Source: Stentor coeruleus (Eukaryota > Ciliophora > Heterotrichea > Heterotrichida > Stentoridae). From it: DNA of 64,000 bases. This document shows, one piece after another, positions 8,932 through 21,100 of this stretch. The stretch covers positions 1 through 64,000 of the forward strand of contig MPUH01000024.1 of the NCBI GenBank assembly GCA_001970955.1, read 5' to 3'. The stretch's first letter is position 1; each line of letters starts with the position of its first letter. The notes under the pieces are model-generated. The model ran no database searches. It was not told where the DNA came from and saw only the letters and a list, made by a program, of their open reading frames with translations. The position numbers and the translations under genes were made by a program.

Positions 8932-11764
8932 ATGGTAATCAAATCGAAAATCTACGACTTCCTCAAAAAAAACCTAGGCGAGTACCTTTACGGTTTTCAA
9001 AAAAACCAACTTGATGTCGGGCTTCTCTCAGGACACATCGACCTTGTAAATGTGAACTTTCGCCCAGACAAAGTTAATCAATTACTTGGAACTTTAGGGT
9101 TACCAATTACTATAAAAGCAGGTCTTATGGGTAAACTTCGTTTGAAATGCCATTATACATCATTTCTGTCAAGTCCAATTGAAGTTGAAATTGATGAATT
9201 ATTATTAGTATTTGGGCCAATCACTCATTTAGCTAGAGAAAGTAAAAATCTGATTGAAGATGAAACTGATGATGCTATATTACAAATGGAACTTGAACAA
9301 AAAATCATCAATTCGAATAAGAGGAAAAATAGAAGTCATTCAAGAAGAAAAGAAACCCCAATTGCTTATAATGATGAGACTCCAAGAGTTTATAAGAATG
9401 AAGAGAAGAGCTTTAAGTCTGAAAAACTAAGTATAAGTGGAAATGTAAGCAAAACTCCTTCAGAAGATGAAGCTAGTAAGTATCGGAAAAAAAACACTTC
9501 GCGGGGAAGTATAAAAGAAAATGAAGGTATGGATAGTACAGTTTTAAAAAGTGACATTGAACTCAACAGAAAAAACTTAGAAAACAACAACCATAAAAAA
9601 TTCCACCTTGAAAAAGACGAAAGAAGTACACCTGTAGTAACAATAAAAGATAAAATCTATGAAAGCGTTTCATCACGTAGACCTCCAAGATACCAATACG
9701 TTGAAGTAGGAGCTGAAAGTCAGAAAAAAGAAGGTTTTTTAGAAAAGTATTTTTCAAAAGTTTTAANGCTATGAAAGCGTTTCATCACGTAGACCTCCAA
9801 GATACCAATACGTCGAAGTAGGAGCTGAAAGTCAGAAAAAAGAAGGTTTTTTAGAAAAGTATTTTTCAAAAGTTTTAAAAAACTTAATCCTAACAATCAA
9901 AGATGTGCATATCAGATACGAAGACGAAACTTATCCTTATCAAAACCCATTTTCTATAGGCATAAGCTTAAACAAGTTAGAAGTTAAAAACATAAGCCAT
10001 GAATGGGTATACACCGACTCTAAACCTACCAAACGTTCTCCACGTAAAAATGCTATAATCAAAGATATAACCTTCAGTAATTTTGCTATGTACATCTACT
10101 CTATGGCTAGTGTACTTATCCCTACAAGTCTCTGGGAAGCGACAATCCATTCAGAAATTGGGATTTTCGAAGCTTTCCCAGCATATGAAGTTCGTGATCT
10201 CATAATCCAAGAATCTACAACTTTATCCAAATCTCATCAAAGTACTTTTATTAATCCAACTAATATCAACCTTTGTATAAGTTTTTATGAAGAAGCTCCA
10301 ACATTAAGAATTGCTGGGCTTATTGATAAAGTTAACATAAAATTCTCAGCAGCTATGGCTGAATGTGTAAGGAATTTTTTTGATTATTGTACAAATGTAC
10401 AGATTTGGCCACTTGTTTTAAGGTATAGACCTTATATGAAAATACCAGAAAGGGTTGATAGTAAGGAAAGAAGAAGGGATAGGAAGAAAAGAAGGGAAAT
10501 TGTGAAGTTGTGGTTTCAGTATGCTTTTGCTTTTGTTAAGGTAAAAAGAGCGGCTATTAAGTATGTTAAGGAGAGGAAGAAGGATAATGAGTTGTTTAAG
10601 AAACTTGAGAAACAGGAGAAGATTAGGGAAAAAGTTACTATGCAGACACCTAAGGAGGTGAAAGATTTTAAAGGGAGAGATGAACCGGTGTCACCGATTG
10701 AACAAAAGTCCTCATTGTTTTCGTTTGCCCAGAAGAAAAAAACTCCTGGGACTTCGGGGATAAGATTAAATGAGTATGTTAAAGAGTACAACACCAAAAA
10801 AACCGTCGTGCAGCAATTGCAGCGCCGCCCATACGACGGGGACACATATTTCCCTAAATCTCTGGTGAACTCAGAAATAGAATTTAATGTCAACACCTTG
10901 CATTTATCAATTTCCGATGAAGACACACAAATCAGCTTAGAAATTGAATCTAACGACATAGGGTTAATATCTAACACCCTGCTCGACGAAATGAAATCAA
11001 TAATTTCCATCGGAAGCTACATAATAGAAATCCAAGAACAAGGCAAATCATCAGAAATAATCAAAGCTGGGAAAAAGAAAAACCAAAACGATTCAAGAAA
11101 TGGTAACACCAACGACCAACTTGCTATAAAACTAACAAAAATCTATCGTCCAGGAGAAATCCTCATACCAAACGATATTTATTTATCTATGAACATGTAT
11201 GAAGTCAATACAATCTTAAGCCCAATAACCATATCCTATACTCACAATTCTTTAAACCACTTTTTTTTAATCAAAGAAGCTATTGAATTAGATAAATGCT
11301 TTAGAGAAAATCTTGATATGCGATATGTAAAAGCTTTTACTAAACATTGTCGTAAACATAAAATGCCTAAAGTTTTCGGTGTTGATTTCAAAAAATATGT
11401 TCTCTGCAAAAGCATGGCAAATAAATTTGTTGATATACAGAAACAAGCTGAAAATTATATACATGAATTCCATGCGAATATATCTCATATTATGTTTGAT
11501 GTATCTTTTGAAATACAAGGTGGGGTTGTGAATTTTAATGACTTTTCCCCATCTTCATTGATGAGTGTTAATTTAGCATCAAATAAGTTTAGGTTTTGTA
11601 AGGATAAAGAACTCACTTCGGCTAGTGCTTTTGGGTTTATGGTCCAATCATCAAATGCTCCTGTACCGTTGTATGAATTTGTCACTACGGTTGGGAGTAT
11701 TTTTTTAGAGAGGATGAACCAATTGGATGTTTTTTATAGGTATAAACACCAGAATTGTGAGTAA
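8932..11764 (+). CDS. VPS13-like: Short VPS13-family (chorein) lipid-transfer protein, split by an assembly overlap
   Basis: Two frames, 8932-9774 and 9905-11764, belong to one gene. An N at 9767 is followed by a repeat of the preceding 110 bases. Removing 112 bases joins the frames exactly, giving 906 residues. Residues 1-95 are a good chorein N-terminal domain (MVIKSKIYDFLKKNLGEYLY, GLPITIKAGLMGKLRLKC). The family signature LTIKDVHIRYEDE..PFSIGI follows just after the junction, then further bridge-like beta segments and a basic linker. VPS13 and ATG2 proteins move bulk lipid between membranes at contact sites. The usual protein is over 3000 residues with a WD40-like and a C-terminal PH/ATG2-C region; this one stops long before those, so it is either a genuine short form or a truncated copy. 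The next gene starts 356 bp downstream. Confidence 0.8.
9657..9878. repeat. Assembly overlap: 110-bp duplication around N at 9767
   Basis: Bases 9657-9766 recur from 9769 with an offset of 112 and one visible T/C difference (cgttgaagt against cgtcgaagt). A single N at 9767 sits at the junction. The duplication breaks the VPS13 frame and collapsing it restores the frame, so it is best read as two unmerged contig ends, perhaps of different alleles. Confidence 0.9.
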
Positions 11765-11999
11765 GAATAGATAATTATTTTTTTTGAAGTTAAGATATAA
11801 ATTTTTATAGGTTTTGATAGGATTTTTTAAAGTTTGATTAATAAAGCATAGGNGGAGAGGATGAACCAATTGGATGTTTTTTATAGGTATAAACACCAGA
11901 ATTGTGAGTAAGAATAGATAATTATTTTTTTTGAGGTTAAGATATAAATTTTTATAGGTTTTGATAGGATTTTTTAAAGTTTGATTAATAAAGCATAGG
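11708..11999. repeat. Assembly overlap: 145-bp duplication around N at 11853
   Basis: The last codons and 3' flank of the VPS13 gene (11708-11852) are repeated from 11855 with an offset of 147 and a visible A/G difference (gaagtt against gaggtt). The N lies at the junction. Part of the VPS13 C-terminus therefore appears twice; the second copy is not a separate gene. Confidence 0.9.
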
Positions 12000-12120
12000 T
12001 TTTAGATAAAATATACACGATTTATTATAAGATTTGTGACGAATTAGTTTATAAAAACCAACTAAAATATCATATTTATCTATTTTCCTAATATTCAAAC
12101 TTAAAATAATACACCTATTC

Positions 12121-13626
12121 ATGGAGAAATCCAGAGAGAATAATTCAAAAAGCGTATACACTTTTAACATGAACTCCATAAAAGTAAAAGTACCAATAAG
12201 ACCTAAGATAAACAATGAGACTCCAAAAAGCGCAAAATCCTTACTAAACCTAACAACTTCACTATCAAAAACCCAAGTATCAGCCTTAACCCCAAGAAAC
12301 AGTTTGTTAGCACAATCAAAAACATTGAAAAATGATAAAAACGTGCAAAATAAAGGAATTAATAAGATCCCAGTTAAAAGCCCATATGAAACTTCCTTAT
12401 TGGAATTGAAATTCCCAACAACACCTTCAATTATAATCTCTCAAGTCCCAAGTATTCCTGAATGGGTTAAAAAAGAAATGAGTTCTTATCAACAGGTATT
12501 TTATATATCAAAACGAGAGAAACCTGAATTTATGAATGATAATGAAAATGATGGGGATTTTAAAGTTGTGACTGGGGATGATATTCAATATCGATTTGAA
12601 ATTATTGAAATACTTGGGAAAGGGACATTTGGACAGGTTGTTAAGGTTATGGATCATATGACTAAAAATTTATTAGCGATGAAGATTATTAAAAATAAAC
12701 AGAGATATTTTGATCAGTCTTTGATAGAAGTAAATATTTTGAAGTTTATTCAGGAAAAAAATATTGATTTGAAAGCGAATATTGTGAACTTAGAATGCAG
12801 TTTTATATTTAGGAACCATATGGTAAGGTATATTTAGTTTATTGTGTTTGAACTGCTCAGCGAAAACTTATATGATTCACTTAAAAGGACAAATTTCCGA
12901 GGAATCCCAATCGGAACTATAAAAAAAATATCCTACCAAACTCTAAAATGTTTATCATTTCTCTCAGTACACAATATAATCCATTGTGATCTGAAACCAG
13001 AAAACATTTTACTTCAATCCCCAGGTAGTCAATCAATAAAAGTGATTGATTTCGGTTCATCATGTTTTTCAAATCATCGTATGTACTCTTATATCCAAAG
13101 CCGTTTTTATAGAGCTCCAGAAATTATATTAGGTATTCCTTATACCCCATCAATAGATATTTGGAGTTTTGGGTGTATATTAGTTGAATTATATACAGGT
13201 TTACCTATTTTTCCAGCTGAAGATGAAAAAGAACTAATTTCTTGTATAGCTGAAGTTATCGGAGAACCTTCAAGTGAGTTTATTTCTTTAGGAAGCCGAT
13301 CTTCAACATATTTTAACCCAGATGGAAGCTTGAAACCTCATAAAAACTCAAGAGGAAGGAAAAGGATTTCTTGTACAAGGCCAATAAAAATCATAATGAA
13401 AGGAGCTGATGATGAGTTTATTAGGCTTATAAGTGAATGTCTTAGATGGGATCCTAAAGATAGAATCAATGCTGAAAAAGCTCTTATGAGTCCATGGTTT
13501 TTAGGAAACTCATCTGTGAATAAAGTGCATAATAGACAATGCAAATTTAGTATGGAAGATAATATCAAGTATATAGGACAGGGTAAAAAGTTTTTAACGC
13601 ATAGAATTAAACCTTCTATGCCGTGA
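12121..13626 (+). CDS. DYRK-family protein kinase, two exons
   Basis: Exons 12121-12822 and 12838-13626 joined across a 15-nt intron give 496 residues. Residues 1-155 are a basic, Ser/Thr-rich tail. The kinase domain follows: Gly loop at 164-173 (ILGKGTFGQV), lysine in LLAMKIIK, catalytic loop HCDLKPEN with Asp285, DFG at 305-307, and activation loop YSYIQSRFYRAPE with Tyr317 and Tyr319. The Cys in HCD and the YxY loop are hallmarks of DYRK kinases, which autophosphorylate the second loop tyrosine and act on Ser/Thr. A CMGC insert lies before the C-terminal helices. Splicing restores the hinge FRNHM-FIVFELLSENLYDS, which confirms the intron. The subclass looks DYRK2-like but this is not certain. 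Confidence 0.92.
12823..12837 (+). other. 15-nt spliceosomal intron in the DYRK gene
   Basis: The sequence gtaaggtatatttag lies between two kinase exons at phase 0. Left in place, its last three bases form an in-frame TAG that would end the protein in the middle of the kinase N-lobe. Removing it gives a perfect kinase hinge. Length and ends match the known 15-nt introns of Stentor. Confidence 0.95.
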
Positions 13627-15107
13627 GTTAGAAAATTAGGGTTATATAATGTATGGGATATTAGAATAAGAGTTTTTTATTTTATTTAATAGGAGAAGTG
13701 ATACTTATTTTTTTTTATAGGATAAAAACTGACTTGGTACACTAAAATAAAATTTGATACTTAATAAAAGATTTTTATAATTTTTTGGTTTTTTGTGTAG
13801 TCAACTTTTCTTTTGTTATTTAAGAGATAATTTTAATATCGTAAATTAATTTTCATACTTGCGAAATAAAAAAAGTTTATGATTTCCTGAAGTGGTTATA
13901 AGATCTTATTCTATTATCTGGCAGAAATAATATTTTAATGATAATAATATATTTAATCTAATTTGTATTAATGTATGCGATCAGTAATCTTCAAAACTAG
14001 GCCTTTTCATTCTTTTCTATGAATAAAACAATAAAAAATACAAATTTGGCATAACTTTATTTAGTTTAACTTAGACTCCAAACAAGAATTATCAAAATAT
14101 GAGGTAAAAAACAAAATATAATTTGAATTTATAGTAATTTTTGCATTTTAAAGATAATGCCTCTCCAAAGGAAATCCTATAGACTCTAAAAATCAAAGTA
14201 TTCAAATTTTAGTTAAAATAATTCAAAGATCACTCAAACCAAACTGCTCCAAGCGATGATTATATGATCTTGATATTATTGAATAATGATTTTAATACTA
14301 ATAAACTTAATAAATTTTACAGCCTGATTAGTTGGGCTATATTGCCAATTTATTCATCTTTCTTAATTAAATTATTTCATTCGAATTTTATTCTGAATTC
14401 GTATATTTGTATTTCATTGCAATTAAGTTTGAATATATGCAAATATTTAATTTCTTAAGCAATATTATTTGANGTGCAAATATTCAATTTCTTAAGCAAT
14501 ATTATTTGAAAAACAAATTCTAACATAAATTCTAATGCTTATGTTAGTTAGTTCAGATAGTATAGAATTTATATGTTGATTATATCACTAAATACCTTAA
14601 TTCTGAAATTTTTAAACTCTTCTTATTCTAAGCAATATGAATCTTCAACATAGAACATAAAAATAGCTTATAAAATCAACTTAACTTCAAGCAACCCAGT
14701 CGAAAAATCATTAAACGATGTTTTTATTATAGTTTTAGGCATAAGTCTAACAAAAACTCTGCGATAATTTTTTCGCCTGAAAATTTTCAGCCAAAATATT
14801 CACAAAATTCAATGCTAAAATCCCTAGATTTTTTTCCTGTCAATAAGATTTTCGCTTTAATCTGTTATCTTTTGTATTTAGTAGCTTGATTTCAACCTAG
14901 TTACTCGAATATTGGTATTTCTAATCTGAAATGAAAAATCAACAAACTTGATAATAATTAAATAAGAATCGATGCAATAGATTGCTTTGATTTAGAAACC
15001 TTTGATTTTTTGAGAAATTTTTAGTGAAACCTTTGAATTTTTTGAAAATTTAGTTATAGTTTATGCCCTTATTTATCCAAATTGGCTAGATTAGACCTCG
15101 ATATTTA
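13627..15107. other. Long AT-rich intergenic region
   Basis: About 1.5 kb between the DYRK gene and the giant surface-protein gene, both on the plus strand. It holds an assembly overlap at 14438-14509 and an imperfect doublet of gaaacctttgaattttttga near 14995-15050. The 64-residue frame at 14264 has no sequence character of a gene. No tRNA or known small RNA was recognised. Confidence 0.55.
14438..14509. repeat. Assembly overlap: 35-bp duplication around N at 14473
   Basis: Bases 14438-14472 recur at 14475-14509 with an offset of 37 and one mismatch. An N lies at the junction. This is the same contig-end pattern as at 9767, 11853 and 30045. Confidence 0.85.
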
Positions 15108-18100
15108 ATGGCTTATAATAAAATGTTTGTATGGTTTCTAGTTGCGCAAGCGACAGCAAATCTGTTTTTCAACTTTGATTACGGCTTAGGCCCATTAGAT
15201 GTTTACTTTCCTTCAAGATGGATTCCAAGCCCTGTAAGCTTTTCAAGTAACAACGCAGGAGAAACTGTGAAGCTTGTAGTCGACTGTTTTATCTTTGATG
15301 AACTTAAAGTTGGCACATACGTTAAAGTTACTATCCCAGGGTTCTCAGGGAGCCCATTTACCGCATCTTTAACTGAGATTCAGCCATTTGAGCATGATAA
15401 TCATTTTGAGTTCAGCAATGTTGTCCTTCCAAATACAGCAGGCATATATGGACCTGTGTCAATTGAAGTAAGAAGGGCCTCATCAAATCAAATAATAGCT
15501 TCAACAACCCATTTCGGAAACGTAGGTGTAGCCCCTGCAAAAAATCTTTATACAACAAGTGATTACTTTTCTGTTGTATACACAGATGCTAGCTCTAAAA
15601 CTGTTCAAGAAAAATCAGAACTCCTATTCACTGTTAAGCTTTCTAAACCTATGCGCCATTTAGATTATGTAGTCTTAACTTGGCCTAATACTTTTCAATA
15701 TTCTGATGATGTTGACTCAAACCTTGTTGAAGATTCAGAAGGAACCCAGTATTTTAATTCAACAGGAATAGATTTCAATAAAGACTTAAGAGAAATGCTT
15801 GTTTATGGACTTCAAAAGGATGTACCCTCTGATGTAACAGTTGAATTTACTGTGATTAATTTGAAAAATCCTAGTGGTGTACTCTCTTCATTATCAACCT
15901 GGACATTGGAAGTTTTCAGATTCGGCACAAAGACTTCTTTAATGAAATTTACAACTACTGGTCCTACAGGATTAGTAAAAGGAAATGTAAATTCTGTCAG
16001 TTGGTCTACTTCAACAGGATACACTGAAATCATAAAAGTTGGAGACTTTCGTTATATGACACTAGAATTTAACCCAACTCATAGCATTACAGCAGGAGGA
16101 TCTTTTGTAGCTACTTTCACAAACGTTGACTTAACTTACAGCTATAAAGGTACTAGTGATCAATCTACTGGATCATTATCTACTACTGATGGAATAAAAT
16201 ATTTAATATCCCCTGCAGAAAAGTTTACTTCATGCACAATAACAGGCTTGACAGTAACTTGCACTGTTGGAGCTGAAGATTTTGAGAAAAGTCAAGCGAT
16301 AACTGTTTACAACTTTGTTAAATTTACTGGTTCATCATCAGCAACCTTGAGTTCTATTGTGACAAAAACTTCAAGTGGGATTACTATAGATCAAACTTCA
16401 GGGACACTTCCTTCTTTTGATTACACTACTTCTTCTGTTGTCAGATTGGGAGAGCCTAAAATATACTTTGTAACTGATCTTGCAGCAGCAACAAATGTAA
16501 ATAGTGTTGGGCTGTCAGGTAATTATTACCTCTTAGTTTCTTTTGCAACTACTGTTCCTTTAGATGCAAATCAAGCTATTAATTTGAAAGGTCCTTTCTC
16601 GTCACAAAGTAGCGCTGATAATAACAATGTAGCTTGGGGATCGCAACTACATTATTTTTATAACACTTACACGGCAGAAGATGTATCTTTCACTACATCA
16701 GATAGTTATTCAACAGCAACATTATCATCGAATACTATAACTTTTAACGTAGGTGAAGCTGCTAATGCAGATAATTACGTAAATAATATAATTGGAGGTG
16801 GAACTGTTACTGGGTCCCCTACTGCTACAGTAACTTCTGTTGCTATAAAAATGCCAAACTTTCCTTCAAGTATGGTTAGTCGTTATGAAGTAGAAGTTTA
16901 TTATACCAAGGATACCACAACTTACCAATTTATAAAACCTTTTTACTTTGGAACATATACAGATACTACATCAAAACCAACTCTAAAAGTGACTTGCACA
17001 AGCAGTGGAACGCCTGTCACTACAGCTCATTTAAGTTTTACTCCTCACTTCTCCTACACCGATTCATCATCTACAATTTATGTTGAATTCAAAATACAGT
17101 CTACTGGAACTTTCGGAGGGGATATGGGAAGTGGCTTAGCATCAGGATCAAATTATCCTTATTCCGGTTCTGGTAAAACTTTATCTATTTTTTACGAAGA
17201 TACAGATAGAACTAATAAAAAAACTTATTTGCATCTAGGTCTTGATAGCTTTAGCTCAAGTTCTATTGATGTTTATTTCCCTATGGAAGCCTTAATTGAT
17301 ACAGCAACATATACTCCAACAGCTACAATTGTAATCGTTAAAAATAACTATCCTAATGTTGTTTTCTCAGTTGAAGGTGACGCAATTACTGGAACAGCTA
17401 GTGTAACATTTACTTCAGTAACTCCTACAACTGCTCAAGCAGATGTTTCTGATACTGGAAACTATAACGCAGATATTACTGCCCCTGCATGGACGGATAC
17501 TGGATCGGCTACTATTGCATTTACTCAAGGATTCAAAATAAGTTCGTCATCTAGTTTTACAATTGGTTCTGGAAACATTGATGAAAAGATATTTGACTCA
17601 CTTGATGTAAACTTTAAATATCCTAGTGTTTACGCTTCAGGTTTAACAACAACTGGAAGTAGTCAAACTTGGGGAATAACTTCAATAACTTATCCTTGGT
17701 TTGCTTCTAACTCTATTCATAAAGTTAGTGTTTTTGGAAGTGGTGACGGCGCTGTTTGCACCTTAATGAAAGAATCGACTATTACAGTCAATGCAGGAGA
17801 TATTACATACTATTCTCACGATGCCTCTTGCAAATATGGCTTAGGAGCTAACTGCCCTCTAACAGATTTAAGCTTTACTATAACCACTCCAGGAGAAATA
17901 ATAGCTCACTCAGACACAACAATAGTTGCCACAATATACTCAGACTTCAGTGTAAACGGATGCGATTTTACTGTAAGTGGAAATAATTTCGAATATGAAG
18001 GTACAGCTTCTTCATCATCATTGACTGTGAGTAGCTTAGAAAATAATATTCCAGCAGGAAAATTCACTTTTACAATACGCGGTGTAACACCTCCAACATT

Positions 18101-21100
18101 AGCTGCCAGCGCTGATAAAAGAATTTTAAGTACTGTTGCAGTTAAATTTGGCGCAAATAATGTTTACTATTATGATGACAGTACTAGTCAAAGCACAAAA
18201 CTTACTTTTTCAGCTGGAGTAACTTATGGTACATCTACTATTTCAAATGTGATTATTTATCCTAACATTCAAGGTGCCACAAATGCCCAGTTAGAAATAA
18301 ATTTCACAAGTCCATATGATTTCCCTCCAGGAACCGTTATAACAATTTCTGGAGAAGATTTCAAAGATGATCTTAATCTTAAGGACAATTTCTGGTTTCC
18401 ATTTAAATGGAGCAGTGCAAGCATTACTAATAAAAAATTGGTTATTACTATAGATCAACAAATTATGCCTGAAACTCAAATAATAGTTCGTAAAGATCAA
18501 GCTTTTGATATTGGTAGCTCATCTACAAGTTCAGTTTGGAAAATACAAGCTGTTTATAGTAGTACTACTATTATTAATGATGACTCAGCTGGAAAAACTG
18601 TTGATTATCTTGCTTCTACAGACTTAACATATACATTTACAAATCCTGTTATCTATCATCAAATAAAGAATTTAGGATCTGTTTCATTTTACGAAATCCA
18701 AAGCACATTAGATCCAAATCCAGGAAGTGATGTTCATTTACTATTTATAGTGCAAGTTCCAAAGAACTTTGATTCACATTTTGGTTTGAATTATTTTTAC
18801 AACGAACTTCCTGGAGTTTATTTTATTTATGCTTTTTCTTATGATACTCTGGTAACCTGCTTTGTTGACCACTGGTTTATTCATTGCACTGATGTTTATG
18901 ATGATGGTAATGGGCTATACTCAATAGTATTCGTTGGTTTTAATCCTCCTGTCAATAGCGAAGTAAGCTTTAATGTGTTTTTGTTCGACACAGATGCTAA
19001 TAAATTTGTATCTTCGTATCAAGGGTTGAAGATTTCTGAATTTGATGATATCCCATCAAAGATTATTGATTTCGCTGGAATTAATGTTGGAAATCACGAA
19101 AGTACTTCAAGTGACTATTCCTTTAGCTTATTCTTAGATGACTCATTTGATAAAAACAGCTACATCCAAATAGATTTCCCTTACCCATATGATTTAGGTA
19201 AAGATGGTCCTGAAAATTATAATTGTGAAGCGAATTATTTCTCATCCGATAAAGGAGAGTCTATAATTTCATCAGGAACTTGCTCTAAAACTTTTAATTC
19301 TATTATCTTCCCTATTTCAAATGCAGTTGATATCACATCAGATTATAGACTTGAACTTACAGTATTTGGAGTTACTAATCCAAGAGGAGGATATGATCGT
19401 AATCCAAAAGATAACCAAGAAAACGGAGAGAATAAAGATGATCAAGTTTTTGAACAATATGATAAATGGACAGGACAATTCGTAGCTTCAACTGTTACTG
19501 TAAATACTGTTGAAACAACATTATATTCTTTTAGTGGCCAATCGTTATTAAATCTTAATGCAGTTTATACTTCATTTTCTGTTCCTAAATCTGAAATAAT
19601 GTTTTCAGGATTTGAAAATACAATTAACATTGCTCCAGGTATGATGTCACCAAAACTTTATATATATGTTGATAAAAAGCTCAAAGCTCGTTCAGTTACT
19701 TTAATTCCTATATCTGATTCAGATAAAATCATATTTGACGCTAAAAATTACACAATTTCTCAAAAATCAAGTTCAACATTTTTCAGGGTCGGTTGTTTAC
19801 CTGATGCAAATGAACAAACATATAGTATTAGATGGAATATTGTTGAAGATGCTCTTGGAAGTAAACCTAAATATACTGCACCTGATGCTATATTAGTTGA
19901 TGTAAGTTCAGATTATGCTGTTAAATTAACAGTTGATTTACCTTATAATCTTCCAAGTAATGGAAAAACTTTGCCTATTCGTGTTGGAATTCCAGGTTCT
20001 TCATATCCAGTAGAAGGTTTGAAAGTTTCATTCGAATTATCTCCAACTTCAGATAGTATTACATTTAATCCTACATATATTGTTTTAGAACCAAATAGAA
20101 ATGAAGCATATTTCCAGTTAGTTAGCTCAGGTGGACTTACAGATGGGGATCAATTTAAAGTATCATTTACTCTTAATAATACGATAACATTCGCAAATCC
20201 TGAAAACATTGTTGTTACTGTTGGACCTCTTTATAGCACTGCAGCAGAAGTAACTGAAATATTTGTAAATGGAACAAGTTCGACTAAATTACACGCAAAT
20301 ATTACAGTTTCAACTCCATGCATATTGACATGGGCACTTGGATACATGAAAAACTTTGAAGATAAAAATAAGACTAATAATGGTGGAAACGGTGGAAATG
20401 GAGGAAATGGTGGAAATGGAGGAAATGGTGGAAATGGAGGAAATGGCGGAAATAACACTAATGGTGGCAATGGAGGAAACGGTGGAAATGGTGGAAATAA
20501 TACCAACGGAGGTGGAAACGGTGGAAATAATACCAATGGAGGCCAAGGCGGAAATGGAGGCCAAGGTGGAAATGGAGGCCAAGGTGGAAATGGTGGAAAT
20601 GGTGGAAATGGTGGTGCTCGTTTCCTTATGGTAGACCCTGATGGCAATAAAAACAAAGATTACAAACTAACTTATGAAACAGTCTTATCTTATGCTTATC
20701 CTTTAATTGGAGATCCTACAGAGCAACAGAAAACTATTGATGAACAACTTTTGAGTTATGAAAAAGACATGGATGCTAAAGATTCAAGAAAATATGATAA
20801 TTATGATGATTACTCTAAAGACCTTATGGAAGCAGGTAAGAAATTCATGATTTATGGGCAGATGCTACTTAATGAAGGCTTTAATGAAATAATCACTTTA
20901 AGCAACGTCATGCCAGGAAAGAAATATCTTCTTAATACTTGGGTTGATAATTATAGTGGCACTATGACTTTTAATGAAACATTAGGTGAAAGTTTACCAG
21001 TTCCTCCTAGTGCTAAGATTACAGTAACATTTGCAGAGGAACAACCAGAAGGAACTGAAGATTTAGTTCATCAAGCAGTTTCAGATATTACTGGTGTTGA

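Noticed and set aside
9767-9905. A true frameshift in the VPS13 gene
   Set aside because: The shift coincides with an N and a 110-bp duplicate. Collapsing the duplicate restores the frame exactly.
14264-14458. 64-residue frame
   Set aside because: AT-driven composition of Ile, Leu, Asn and Ser, no start context or homology, and it ends next to an assembly overlap.
20231-20656. Long antisense Pro-rich and other frames across the GGN repeat
   Set aside because: They are forced by the 9-bp repeat (GGN read backwards gives PPF or similar) and have no sequence character outside it.
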